A stretch of DNA of 52,712 nt from Candidatus Angelobacter sp. (GTDB lineage: Bacteria > Acidobacteriota > Terriglobia > Terriglobales > Acidobacteriaceae): assembly GCA_025462835.1 (NCBI GenBank), contig JAOAPH010000060.1:1-52712 (forward strand). The letters are read 5' to 3'. The notes below the pieces were generated by a model. That model saw only the letters and a list, made by a program, of their open reading frames with translations. It was not told the DNA's origin and did not search any database. The position numbers and the translations under genes are program-made. Shown here one piece after another: positions 19,043 to 25,593 of this stretch. Every line of letters starts with the position of its first letter. The first letter of the stretch is position 1.

Positions 19043-20278
19043 CTACGAAGGGACGGCAAAACATCTCCTGTTCGATATTGAAAACGTCTGCTCAGCTTTG
19101 TTGACGATGTGTTCCGCAATGGCTAAGGATGCGGTGGCGGCCGGCGAAGGAACATTCAAGACGTGAATGGCACGATCGCCAAGGACAAACTCAAAATCAT
19201 CCAGCAGCATGCCATGTTTGTTGATGGCCTGCGCTCTAACACCTGCCCCGGCGTATTGCAGGTCAGAAGCCGTTAGTTCTGGAACCAGGCGCTGCAGAGA
19301 TTTGCAGAACGCCTGCTTGCTCCACGACCGGCGCAATTCCGCAAATCCAGTTTTCCAGAACCGCGCGGACATTCGCCAGAACCCTGGCTGCTTCAAAGCT
19401 TGAAAGAGCTCGGAGGCCTTCAAATCAGTTCGACGATAACCTTCCCGCCTAAGCGCAAGCACCGCATTGGGACCGGCTTCAATGTCACCATTCAGCTTTC
19501 TAGTGAAATGGACGCCCAAGAACGGGAGCTCCGGATTCGGGACGGCGTACACCAAGCCGCGCACTAATTCAGTTTTCGCCCATCTGATCTTGTAATACTC
19601 TCCGCGGAATGGAACGATGCTGATGTCGGAGCGAAGACCTGCCATCTGGCTGATGGTGTCGCTGTACAGGCCCGCCGCATTGATCAGCAATTTCGTTTCA
19701 AATTCACCGGTTGTAGTCTCCACGACGATTTCACCTTTGCGATTGCGCAGGCCAATCACTCTTGTCAGGAGACGAATCTCTCCACCATGTTTCACACAAA
19801 CGTCGGCAAGTCTTGCCGTAATCGCACGATAGTCGGTTATGCCGGTTTCCGGAATGCGCAATCCGGCGATTCCGGTCACATTCGGCTCACGTTCCCGGAG
19901 TTCTTCGGGCCCCGCCATTCGCAGGTTGGACAGTCCGTTAGCTTGTCCCCGCTTCAGCAAGTCGTTGAGTCGAGGCAGTTCCCTTTCGTCCGTTGCAACA
20001 ATAATTTTCCCGCAGACTTCAAACGCGATGCCATGCTCGCGGCAGAACGCGATCAAGAGTTTGTAGCCGGCCCGACACAGCTCAGCTTTGGAGGAGCGGG
20101 GGGCATAGTAAATCCCTGAATGAATAACACCGCTGTTGTGCCCGCTTTGATGCAGGCCGGCGCGGCTCTCCTTTTCGAGAACAAGTACCTTTAAAGACGG
20201 AAACCGCTTCAGCACCTCTTTCGCAACTGCAAGTCCGATGATGCCGGCACCGATGATCGTGATATCTGCCTGGCTCAT
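19043..20278 (-). CDS. lhgO: L-2-hydroxyglutarate oxidase-like FAD oxidoreductase (LhgO family)
   Basis: A 411-residue DAO-superfamily flavoprotein. The FAD-binding motif is IIGAGIIGLAVAKE at residues 8-21. It is followed by the LhgO-type sequence LEKESRAGLHQSGHNSGVIHSGIYYAPRSSKAELC, quoted here in parts: Q-S-G-H-N-S-G-V-I-H-S-G-I-Y-Y. GIRDYR-like and GAGVRAQAI regions follow. LhgO oxidises L-2-hydroxyglutarate to 2-oxoglutarate with electrons passing to the quinone pool. Its position inside a polysaccharide operon is unusual: it may only be a passenger, or it may clear L-2-hydroxyglutarate formed when dehydrogenases act on the 2-oxoglutarate that the two aminotransferases produce. The ATG has no strong ribosome site. 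Confidence 0.85.
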   Translation of the reverse strand: MSQADITIIGAGIIGLAVAKEVLKRFPSLKVLVLEKESRAGLHQSGHNSGVIHSGIYYAPRSSKAELCRAGYKLLIAFCREHGIAFEVCGKIIVATDERELPRLNDLLKRGQANGLSNLRMAGPEELREREPNVTGIAGLRIPETGITDYRAITARLADVCVKHGGEIRLLTRVIGLRNRKGEIVVETTTGEFETKLLINAAGLYSDTISQMAGLRSDISIVPFRGEYYKIRWAKTELVRGLVYAVPNPELPFLGVHFTRKLNGDIEAGPNAVLALRREGYRRTDLKASELFQALKQPGFWRMSARFWKTGFAELRRSWSKQAFCKSLQRLVPELTASDLQYAGAGVRAQAINKHGMLLDDFEFVLGDRAIHVLNVPSPAATASLAIAEHIVNKAEQTFSISNRRCFAVPS

Positions 20279-20319
20279 TGCCGGAATGATTGGGACTGTC
20301 TCATCGGTGCACGCTCTGC

Positions 20320-21882
20320 TTACGCCGCTCCATCCAACTCAGCAAGCAAATGCAATCGCTGCAACTTGGAATGTTTCGATATTCCGTTCTGACTAAGAGC
20401 TTTCACGACGGCAAGATTACTGAACTCCGTCGCGCTCACGTCGTGTATGCCATCTGAAAGTATCGCTTCATATATTTCCCGAATGCCGTTTTCGAGAGTC
20501 ATCTCGCTCACGAATCCCAATCGCGTGTGAATCTTGTCGAATGAAACTCGGTAATTCCGGTGATCGCTATTTTCAACGTGCTGCACTTCCACCGTGGGAA
20601 CGATCTGGGCGATTGTCTCTGACACTTGAGAGAGCTGGTAATTCAGGTTGTAGTCGCCGACGTTGAATATCTGTTTCGAGACGACTGCGGGGTTCGTTTC
20701 CAGCGCAAGAATAAAGGCCCTGGCCGCGTCCTTCACGTGTACGAAAGGACGCCATTGTTGGCCGTTAAATACAGTGATCTTGCCGATAGTAGCTGCTCGC
20801 CCAGTGAGAAGATTTACCACTAGATCGAATCGAAGCCGGGGGGACAGCCCAAATAGGGTGCCCATGCGCAGGATGCAGGTAGTGAAATTATCGTCCGCCG
20901 ACTCTAAAAGCAGATTCTCGGAGTCCACCTTTGTGTGAGCGTATACGGAGAGCGGTGCTGGAGCAGTGTGCTCGTCCACTAAATAATCGCAAGCTCCATA
21001 GACACTGCATGTAGAAGCAAACAGAAAGCGTTGCACACCGAATCCACGTGCAATGTCGATCAGCATCCTTGTAGCTGCGCGGTTGATTTCTGCAGCCAAA
21101 GGCTTGTTCTCGTCGCACGCTGGGTCGCCAACGATCGCGGCAAGATGAATCACTGCGTCACACGACTTCATAGCGCCCACAACAGCCTCGATGTCGCGCA
21201 CATCTCCGATCCTGAGCTCGAAGTTGGGATGATGCCGCACGGCCTTGAGCGAAGCATCGCCGAACATCAATGAATCAAGAACGCGTACCCGGTAATTGCG
21301 ATTTAACAGTAAAGGCACCAGTGTTGAGCCTAGATAACCGGCGCCACCCACAACGAGAACCCGCTCGACTTTTCGCCGGCCCATACGGTCTTTGGGTTTG
21401 AGATCATAAAATTCCAGGAATATGTCTTTCGCCAGACGGCTTCCGCCGACAGTGGCCAGGGTCATGATCCAGCTCAGCAGTGCGACCCATCCGGAGATCG
21501 ATCTGCCGCTGGAAAGAAAGTAATCGACAAGCATTAAGCCGACAATGAAAATACTGACTGCCCGAAGGATCACCTGATTCTTATGTTTCCCAATGTAGCC
21601 TCGAGTCCGCGTATAAAATCCCGCCAAATGGAAGCTTATGAGTGCGAACAATGACCACATCCACCAATATCGCGCGACGCAGGCACGGAGAGCTGTTGTG
21701 ATTTCCGTCGGGTCTCGGTGTAGAGGCCCAACCGACATGGCGTAATACATAGCCATCGCCAAAACAGCCGATAAATTTACCATCAACAGATCGGCGAACA
21801 TGCGGGGAATTGCCTCACGCCAGGGAAACATCCTGGCTCCCGTCATATATCGGTCAATGGTTTTCTTCAACTGTGCATTCAC
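20320..21882 (-). CDS. Membrane-anchored NAD-dependent epimerase/dehydratase (SDR)
   Basis: A 520-residue fusion. The N-terminal 150 residues contain four hydrophobic segments (near 30-48, 75-95, 110-130 and 133-150) like the membrane part of CapD/FlaA1 proteins. The C-terminal part is an extended SDR: VLVVGGAGYLGSTLVPLL, acidic RIGDVRD, HLAAIVGDP, then STCSVYG and the catalytic YAHTK. Ordinary CapD/WbpM proteins have a different catalytic core; here the SDR is of the WcaG/GalE type. It presumably epimerises or dehydrates a nucleotide sugar at the membrane. The start is GTG at 21882 with AAGGAG six bases upstream; the longer frame's TTG (21909) lies upstream of that site. It is the first enzyme gene after the antiterminator. 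Confidence 0.87.
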   Translation of the reverse strand: MNAQLKKTIDRYMTGARMFPWREAIPRMFADLLMVNLSAVLAMAMYYAMSVGPLHRDPTEITTALRACVARYWWMWSLFALISFHLAGFYTRTRGYIGKHKNQVILRAVSIFIVGLMLVDYFLSSGRSISGWVALLSWIMTLATVGGSRLAKDIFLEFYDLKPKDRMGRRKVERVLVVGGAGYLGSTLVPLLLNRNYRVRVLDSLMFGDASLKAVRHHPNFELRIGDVRDIEAVVGAMKSCDAVIHLAAIVGDPACDENKPLAAEINRAATRMLIDIARGFGVQRFLFASTCSVYGACDYLVDEHTAPAPLSVYAHTKVDSENLLLESADDNFTTCILRMGTLFGLSPRLRFDLVVNLLTGRAATIGKITVFNGQQWRPFVHVKDAARAFILALETNPAVVSKQIFNVGDYNLNYQLSQVSETIAQIVPTVEVQHVENSDHRNYRVSFDKIHTRLGFVSEMTLENGIREIYEAILSDGIHDVSATEFSNLAVVKALSQNGISKHSKLQRLHLLAELDGAA

Positions 21883-21888
21883 GGACGA

Positions 21889-21894
21889 CTCCTT
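21889..21894 (-). promoter_or_regulatory. Shine-Dalgarno fixing a GTG start
   Basis: Read leftward this is AAGGAG, six bases before GTG at 21882. It moves the start of the SDR gene nine codons inside the longest frame. Confidence 0.7.
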
Positions 21895-22034
21895 GTGACG
21901 ACACCCCAACGGTTGCGCAAAAGCATTGATGTTGCCTCAGATTGGGACATAGGAGAAATAGATCAGGATAGATAAGGAGCTGTAATTCTTAGAGGACGCG
22001 GTTGAGAGATTGGCGAGACGAGTGAAAGCTCATC

Positions 22035-22640
22035 TCATTCTCGCGTCAGTTCAACATCACTGCTGTCCACTTCCAGCGCCACTGATTGCATGATCGAGTC
22101 GAGTGTTACCACAATGCGCCAATCTCCCTTGCGTCGGACGACGATACCTTCCAGTCCCTGAAGCGGCCCAGCATTGACGTGGACACGCCTGCCGACTGCG
22201 AGGTATGGATATGGCTCGGCCTTGCGATACCCCAAAGCATTTCTCAGCGCTTCGATCTCACCCTCCGGCAATGGCGCGGCTTGTCCTTTGAACGAGACGA
22301 TGTTTAGAACGCTTGCAATCTCCAGCACTTTTAGCCGTTCGGATAAAGGGATTTGAACAAAGACATAACCCGGAAATAACGGCATTTGGACACGGGCTCG
22401 GCGGTCTTTCCAGCGATGGATGGCTTCATACAAAGGCAGGTAACACTCCACAGACTTTTGCGCCAATTGATGCGTGACCAACTTCTCATGTCTAGGAAGG
22501 GTGTAGGCCGCATACCATCGTCGTAAGATCAGCGCAGGTTCTGGTGGGATTGAAGAAGGATAAGTGAGGGTCTGGGTGGTGGCCATTGCGGGGCTTCGCC
22601 ATTCTGGGTTACATTGCCCAGTTCTAAATTGAAACATCAC
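22035..22640 (-). CDS. NusG-paralogue antiterminator (UpxY/RfaH/LoaP-like)
   Basis: A 201-residue NusG-like factor. The NGN domain starts at RRWYAAYTLPRHEKLV and contains YLPLYEAIHRWKDR, PLFPGYVFVQI and VLNIVSFKGQAAPLP. A KOW motif follows near residue 150 (VNAGPLQGLEGIVV). Specialised NusG paralogues at the head of polysaccharide loci bind elongating RNA polymerase and prevent premature termination across long operons; that is the likely job here for the roughly 20-kb leftward run. The start is uncertain: GTG at 22640 overlaps the TAG of a small upstream frame (TAGTG), ATG at 22637 is next, and ATG at 22586 would begin just before the domain. A small hairpin (22015-22036) overlaps the stop codon. 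Confidence 0.88.
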   Translation of the reverse strand: MMFQFRTGQCNPEWRSPAMATTQTLTYPSSIPPEPALILRRWYAAYTLPRHEKLVTHQLAQKSVECYLPLYEAIHRWKDRRARVQMPLFPGYVFVQIPLSERLKVLEIASVLNIVSFKGQAAPLPEGEIEALRNALGYRKAEPYPYLAVGRRVHVNAGPLQGLEGIVVRRKGDWRIVVTLDSIMQSVALEVDSSDVELTRE

Positions 22641-22677
22641 TAGTGAAGCGGCGTGATGGGATCCGTAAAAATCTTCG

Positions 22678-22755
22678 TCACGAATCCGAAAGCAAAGTTA
22701 ACTCTTTCATGGTGTCTGCACAAGAAGTGGAAAAGCTCCCCACTTGATAACCCAT
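22678..22755 (-). CDS. Possible 25-residue leader peptide before the NusG paralogue
   Basis: A short frame (ATG at 22755, TGA at 22678-22680) has the strongest Shine-Dalgarno in the area, GGAGG six bases upstream. The peptide would be MGYQVGSFSTSCADTM followed by KELTLLSDS. An overlapping alternative from ATG at 22759 runs 39 codons to a TAG at 22640-22642 that overlaps the GTG of the NusG-like gene, but its ribosome-site spacing (two bases) is poor. No family is recognised. It may be a regulatory leader or chance; protein-level selection cannot be judged from one sequence. Confidence 0.3.
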   Translation of the reverse strand: MGYQVGSFSTSCADTMKELTLLSDS

Positions 22756-22759
22756 GCAT

Positions 22760-22793
22760 CTCCTCCAACGGGCTACACCGAAACTAAGGAGGA
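22760..22793 (-). promoter_or_regulatory. Hairpin able to sequester a leader Shine-Dalgarno
   Basis: In the leftward transcript UCCUCC (22793-22788) can pair with GGAGGA (22766-22761), six GC-rich pairs over a 21-base loop. The second arm is the Shine-Dalgarno of the small leader frame. Opening and closing it could gate leader translation ahead of the NusG-like gene. No known riboswitch class was recognised. Confidence 0.35.
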
Positions 22794-22822
22794 CTGGAAA
22801 AACGTCTCACAAGCGGTGGTGC

Positions 22823-22856
22823 GAAAACCAGTGTTCAATCAGTGTTGAAGCTGGTT
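22823..22856 (-). terminator. Terminator-like hairpin after the LuxR gene
   Basis: Read leftward, AACCAG (22856-22851) pairs with CTGGTT (22831-22826), enclosing a second stem TTCAA/TTGAA, and TTTTCG follows. It lies about 50 bases after the luxR stop. The inner part is also an 11-base near-repeat (CAGTGTTCAAT/CAGTGTTGAAG at 22829-22850). It may end the regulator transcript, or be the target through which antitermination acts. Confidence 0.4.
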
Positions 22857-22906
22857 AAGCATTGAGGGGGTCGCATTTCGCTGTGCTTCAGTGGACCTAA
22901 ACGAGA

Positions 22907-23653
22907 CTATGCGGCTACTTGAGATTTTGCCGGAGGCGCTTTGAATGTGGTTTCGGTATTGGTGATGGTATGCGTTCCATTGTGGTTCAGCGCATACAGG
23001 ATCAATTCAACCCGGCTTGAAATGCCGAGCTTATTGAAGATCCGGAACATGTAATTCTTGACTGTATGTTCGCTCAGTTTTAATTGGCTCGATATCTCGC
23101 GGTTAGACATGCCTTCCGCAACCAGCGTCACGACCTGTTCTTCGCGCCGGGTCAGCAGTCGATTGCCATTGGCGTCGGCAGGTCTCATGGGAACAGCGCT
23201 CCTGAAAGCTTCCAGCAAAAAGCGCAGTTCTTCGCTGCTGGCCCAGATCTGGCCTTGATGAACGGCGTAGATGCACTTGCAAAGTTCTTCGGGCGAACTC
23301 GCGCGGCAGAAAATCCCCGTCGCTCCAGAACGAAACGCATCCACCACCTGGTCCCTGTCGCATGTATCCAAGAGAACGATCAGCACCACATCGGGATGAG
23401 TGGCATGGAGTTCACGCATAACACGCAGACCACTCAGTGAACCATCTTGCAGAGTGGCGGAGATGACCGCGACATCCGGGTCACTTTCACCGACCGCAGC
23501 GGAGAGCTCCCGCGACGAGGTAACAAAAGCAGCGATACTGAATCTGTAGCGAGAAGCCTTCAGTACGTTTGACAATAACTGACAACCCATTCGACTGGAG
23601 TCGGAAATTAGGACGGAAATCTTTTGGTGTGCACTATTTTTACTCATCCGCAT
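22907..23653 (-). CDS. LuxR/NarL-type regulator with degenerate receiver domain
   Basis: A 248-residue two-domain regulator. Residues 12-130 have the receiver fold but the active site is lost: the acidic pair is SDS, the phosphoacceptor position in PDVAVIS is Ser, the conserved Thr is replaced in VLLDTCD, and the conserved Lys is Arg in CRASSPEEL. Residues 175-240 are a typical GerE/LuxR helix-turn-helix (LLTRREEQVVTLVAEGMSNREIS, SEHTVKNYMFRIFNKLGI). It therefore probably binds DNA without phosphorylation, perhaps through a ligand or partner. It lies upstream of the NusG-like gene in the same direction and is a good candidate controller of the polysaccharide locus. ATGs at 23653 and 23647 are both possible. 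Confidence 0.9.
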   Translation of the reverse strand: MRMSKNSAHQKISVLISDSSRMGCQLLSNVLKASRYRFSIAAFVTSSRELSAAVGESDPDVAVISATLQDGSLSGLRVMRELHATHPDVVLIVLLDTCDRDQVVDAFRSGATGIFCRASSPEELCKCIYAVHQGQIWASSEELRFLLEAFRSAVPMRPADANGNRLLTRREEQVVTLVAEGMSNREISSQLKLSEHTVKNYMFRIFNKLGISSRVELILYALNHNGTHTITNTETTFKAPPAKSQVAA

Positions 23654-23665
23654 CTGGCCTTGTCT

Positions 23666-23689
23666 GGTTAAGGCGGGACGCCCTTAACC
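23666..23689 (-). promoter_or_regulatory. 24-base palindrome upstream of the LuxR gene
   Basis: GGTTAAGG and CCTTAACC form a perfect 8-base inverted repeat around an 8-base centre, ending 13 bases before the luxR start. No T-run follows on either strand, so it looks more like an operator or 5'-UTR hairpin than a terminator. The 9-mer CTGGTTAAG occurs here (23664-23672) and again at 22851-22859 in front of the NusG-like gene. Confidence 0.45.
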
Positions 23690-23824
23690 GGAACACTCAA
23701 TATCTTATTAGCTAAGTCGGACGAGGCGGTCTGCCGAGTTCCGCCAATTTGAGCTGATTTCGTTGGACTAGGTAATAAAGGACGAGGTTGCCACTGCGGT
23801 GGGCGGATGGGGATGACTGCGATG

Positions 23825-25552
23825 CTAGAAGTTGAAGGCGACGCCGCCGCGAATAGCGCGGGCGGATTGAACCAGATATAGAGTGCGTCCGTCCTGAGCC
23901 ACCATGGGGACATAGCCCTGAGATAAGAGATTTCTCACGTCCACCAGCGCCTCAATCTTGCCAGGAAGGAACGAAGTGCCGGGAATGGGTTGCCGGATAA
24001 AGACGTTCAGATAAGGATCAGATTGGCCGGTCGAGGCATTGAACATATCCACGGGCGTGACCACGCCTCTTCCGCCTGTCCATTTATAAGAAGCGATCCA
24101 CCGGGTCCTGGTTCCGGGGACCTCACCGGAAAATTTCGCAGCCACAGATTGGTGATTGTTTTGCGAGAAGGTGGCTGAGTCAATGGCAGAATTGGCTTGA
24201 TCGACAGAGATGGCGCCGCCAAAGCCGTAATCGAGGGTCGCCGTCAAAGCATCTGAAAGCTGGCGCTGCGCCACCAGGCGCACTCCTTGAGTGGCCAAAG
24301 TCCCACCCGTCATGTTGAAGGTGCTGGCGTACACATCCGGAAGGAGATTCGCGACTTCGATGTCAGACTCGAGATCTCCCACGCCGGTAAGAGCGACCCG
24401 ACGTACGACGTCAGAATAATATGCCGCCTGCAAATTGCTCTTGCCCATGCGGTGCGATAGCGAAAGCTCTTGATGACGTGCCCGCTCCAATTGCGGCGCC
24501 GAGTCCTTCAAGGAAACACGCGGATTGGTTTCGCTCAAGTCTGCGGGAGAGGTGTCAAATCCCTTCTCCTCCCGGGTAGTGGGCTCTGAACTCGCGAAGC
24601 GATATTCCACTAGAGTATCCGGGGTCAAATGCGCCTTAACCGAGCCGTAGGGACGGAAAGCAGTGACGCGGCCGCGGAACTGCACGCTTTGCAGTTCTCC
24701 GCCGTAATTGAGCTCAAGCCGGTCTCCCATGCTGAATCCATCAGACAGAGAAAGCGCCACGGCATTCAGCGCCGCATGGTGGGCAACAGTTGCTGCAGTC
24801 GCATAGCGTCGGGCGGTCAATGCGATTTCCGGATGAAATCCGCCGACCGTCTCCTGCTTATAAGCCGCGCGCACGACGCCGTTGGGCTGGCCATCGCCTG
24901 ATGCCACGTTTCCATTGAATGAAAGTGTTCCGGAACTCACTCCGGAATTGAAGAGTGATTGCTCTACCTTGAAAGCGGTGTTCACGTCGGAACTATTGAA
25001 CGCTTCCCCGTCAGAACCGGCGATAAATGCGACTCGCGCCTTCAAAACACGATCATCAGCTTTGTCTGATTTTGAAACCACCACGAGCGGGCCATCGTTT
25101 TCGAGAGCGCGCAAGATCGGTCGGTTCGCAGCGGAGCGCAGTGTCCAACGCCAGTCATCGTCTTTTTTGTCCGTGTGGCGAATCGCTGGAACAAGCTTGA
25201 ACGCCTCCACCAGTGTGTTCAAAGTCATGTTGACCATGACCTGTGAACCGGAGTGAAGATCCACATTTTCGCGCAACGAGGGCAGAAAGGAATTTGCAGT
25301 CGCCTTGATCAGATAAACACCAGGCAACAGTCCATTGGCGGTGTAGAAACCTTTTGCATCGGTGTACGCTTTTACCGGTTGCGCCAAAGCGGAGGTGAAT
25401 ATCTCAACCACGACGCCCATTTGTGGTTTGCCGAGTGAATCGCTTATGTGTCCCGAGATGGTTGCATCACCAGACCCCGCAGCAGCCGCAGGCAAAGTAA
25501 ACGCCGCGGCGAAGGAGATGAGCATTGCTAGACGTCGAATTTTGCTGGCCAT
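23825..25552 (-). CDS. Outer-membrane beta-barrel with carboxypeptidase-regulatory-like domain
   Basis: A 575-residue exported protein with a signal peptide (residues 1-24, ending PAAAA). A CarboxypepD_reg/CNA-B-like domain follows (about 28-110: ISGHISDSLGKPQMGVVVEI, YTDAKGFYTANGLLPGVYLI). The remaining 450 residues have the alternating pattern of a beta-barrel and end in the outer-membrane assembly signature RGGVAFNF. Acidobacterial TonB-dependent receptor-like proteins share this layout but are usually near 1,000 residues with a plug domain; here the protein is short and no plug motif is visible. GAGGCG lies seven bases before the ATG. Its upstream neighbour, read the same way, encodes a GWxTD protein; a joint envelope role is possible. 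Substrate unknown. Confidence 0.75.
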   Translation of the reverse strand: MASKIRRLAMLISFAAAFTLPAAAAGSGDATISGHISDSLGKPQMGVVVEIFTSALAQPVKAYTDAKGFYTANGLLPGVYLIKATANSFLPSLRENVDLHSGSQVMVNMTLNTLVEAFKLVPAIRHTDKKDDDWRWTLRSAANRPILRALENDGPLVVVSKSDKADDRVLKARVAFIAGSDGEAFNSSDVNTAFKVEQSLFNSGVSSGTLSFNGNVASGDGQPNGVVRAAYKQETVGGFHPEIALTARRYATAATVAHHAALNAVALSLSDGFSMGDRLELNYGGELQSVQFRGRVTAFRPYGSVKAHLTPDTLVEYRFASSEPTTREEKGFDTSPADLSETNPRVSLKDSAPQLERARHQELSLSHRMGKSNLQAAYYSDVVRRVALTGVGDLESDIEVANLLPDVYASTFNMTGGTLATQGVRLVAQRQLSDALTATLDYGFGGAISVDQANSAIDSATFSQNNHQSVAAKFSGEVPGTRTRWIASYKWTGGRGVVTPVDMFNASTGQSDPYLNVFIRQPIPGTSFLPGKIEALVDVRNLLSQGYVPMVAQDGRTLYLVQSARAIRGGVAFNF

Positions 25553-25593
25553 GGCAAGCGCCTCACATAAAACAATCGTTCCAGGGGCAAAAA

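Noticed and set aside
22641-22906. ops/JUMPstart element or known riboswitch before the NusG paralogue
   Set aside because: I looked for a GGCGGTAGC-like core and for a c-di-GMP-type architecture on the leftward strand and found neither.
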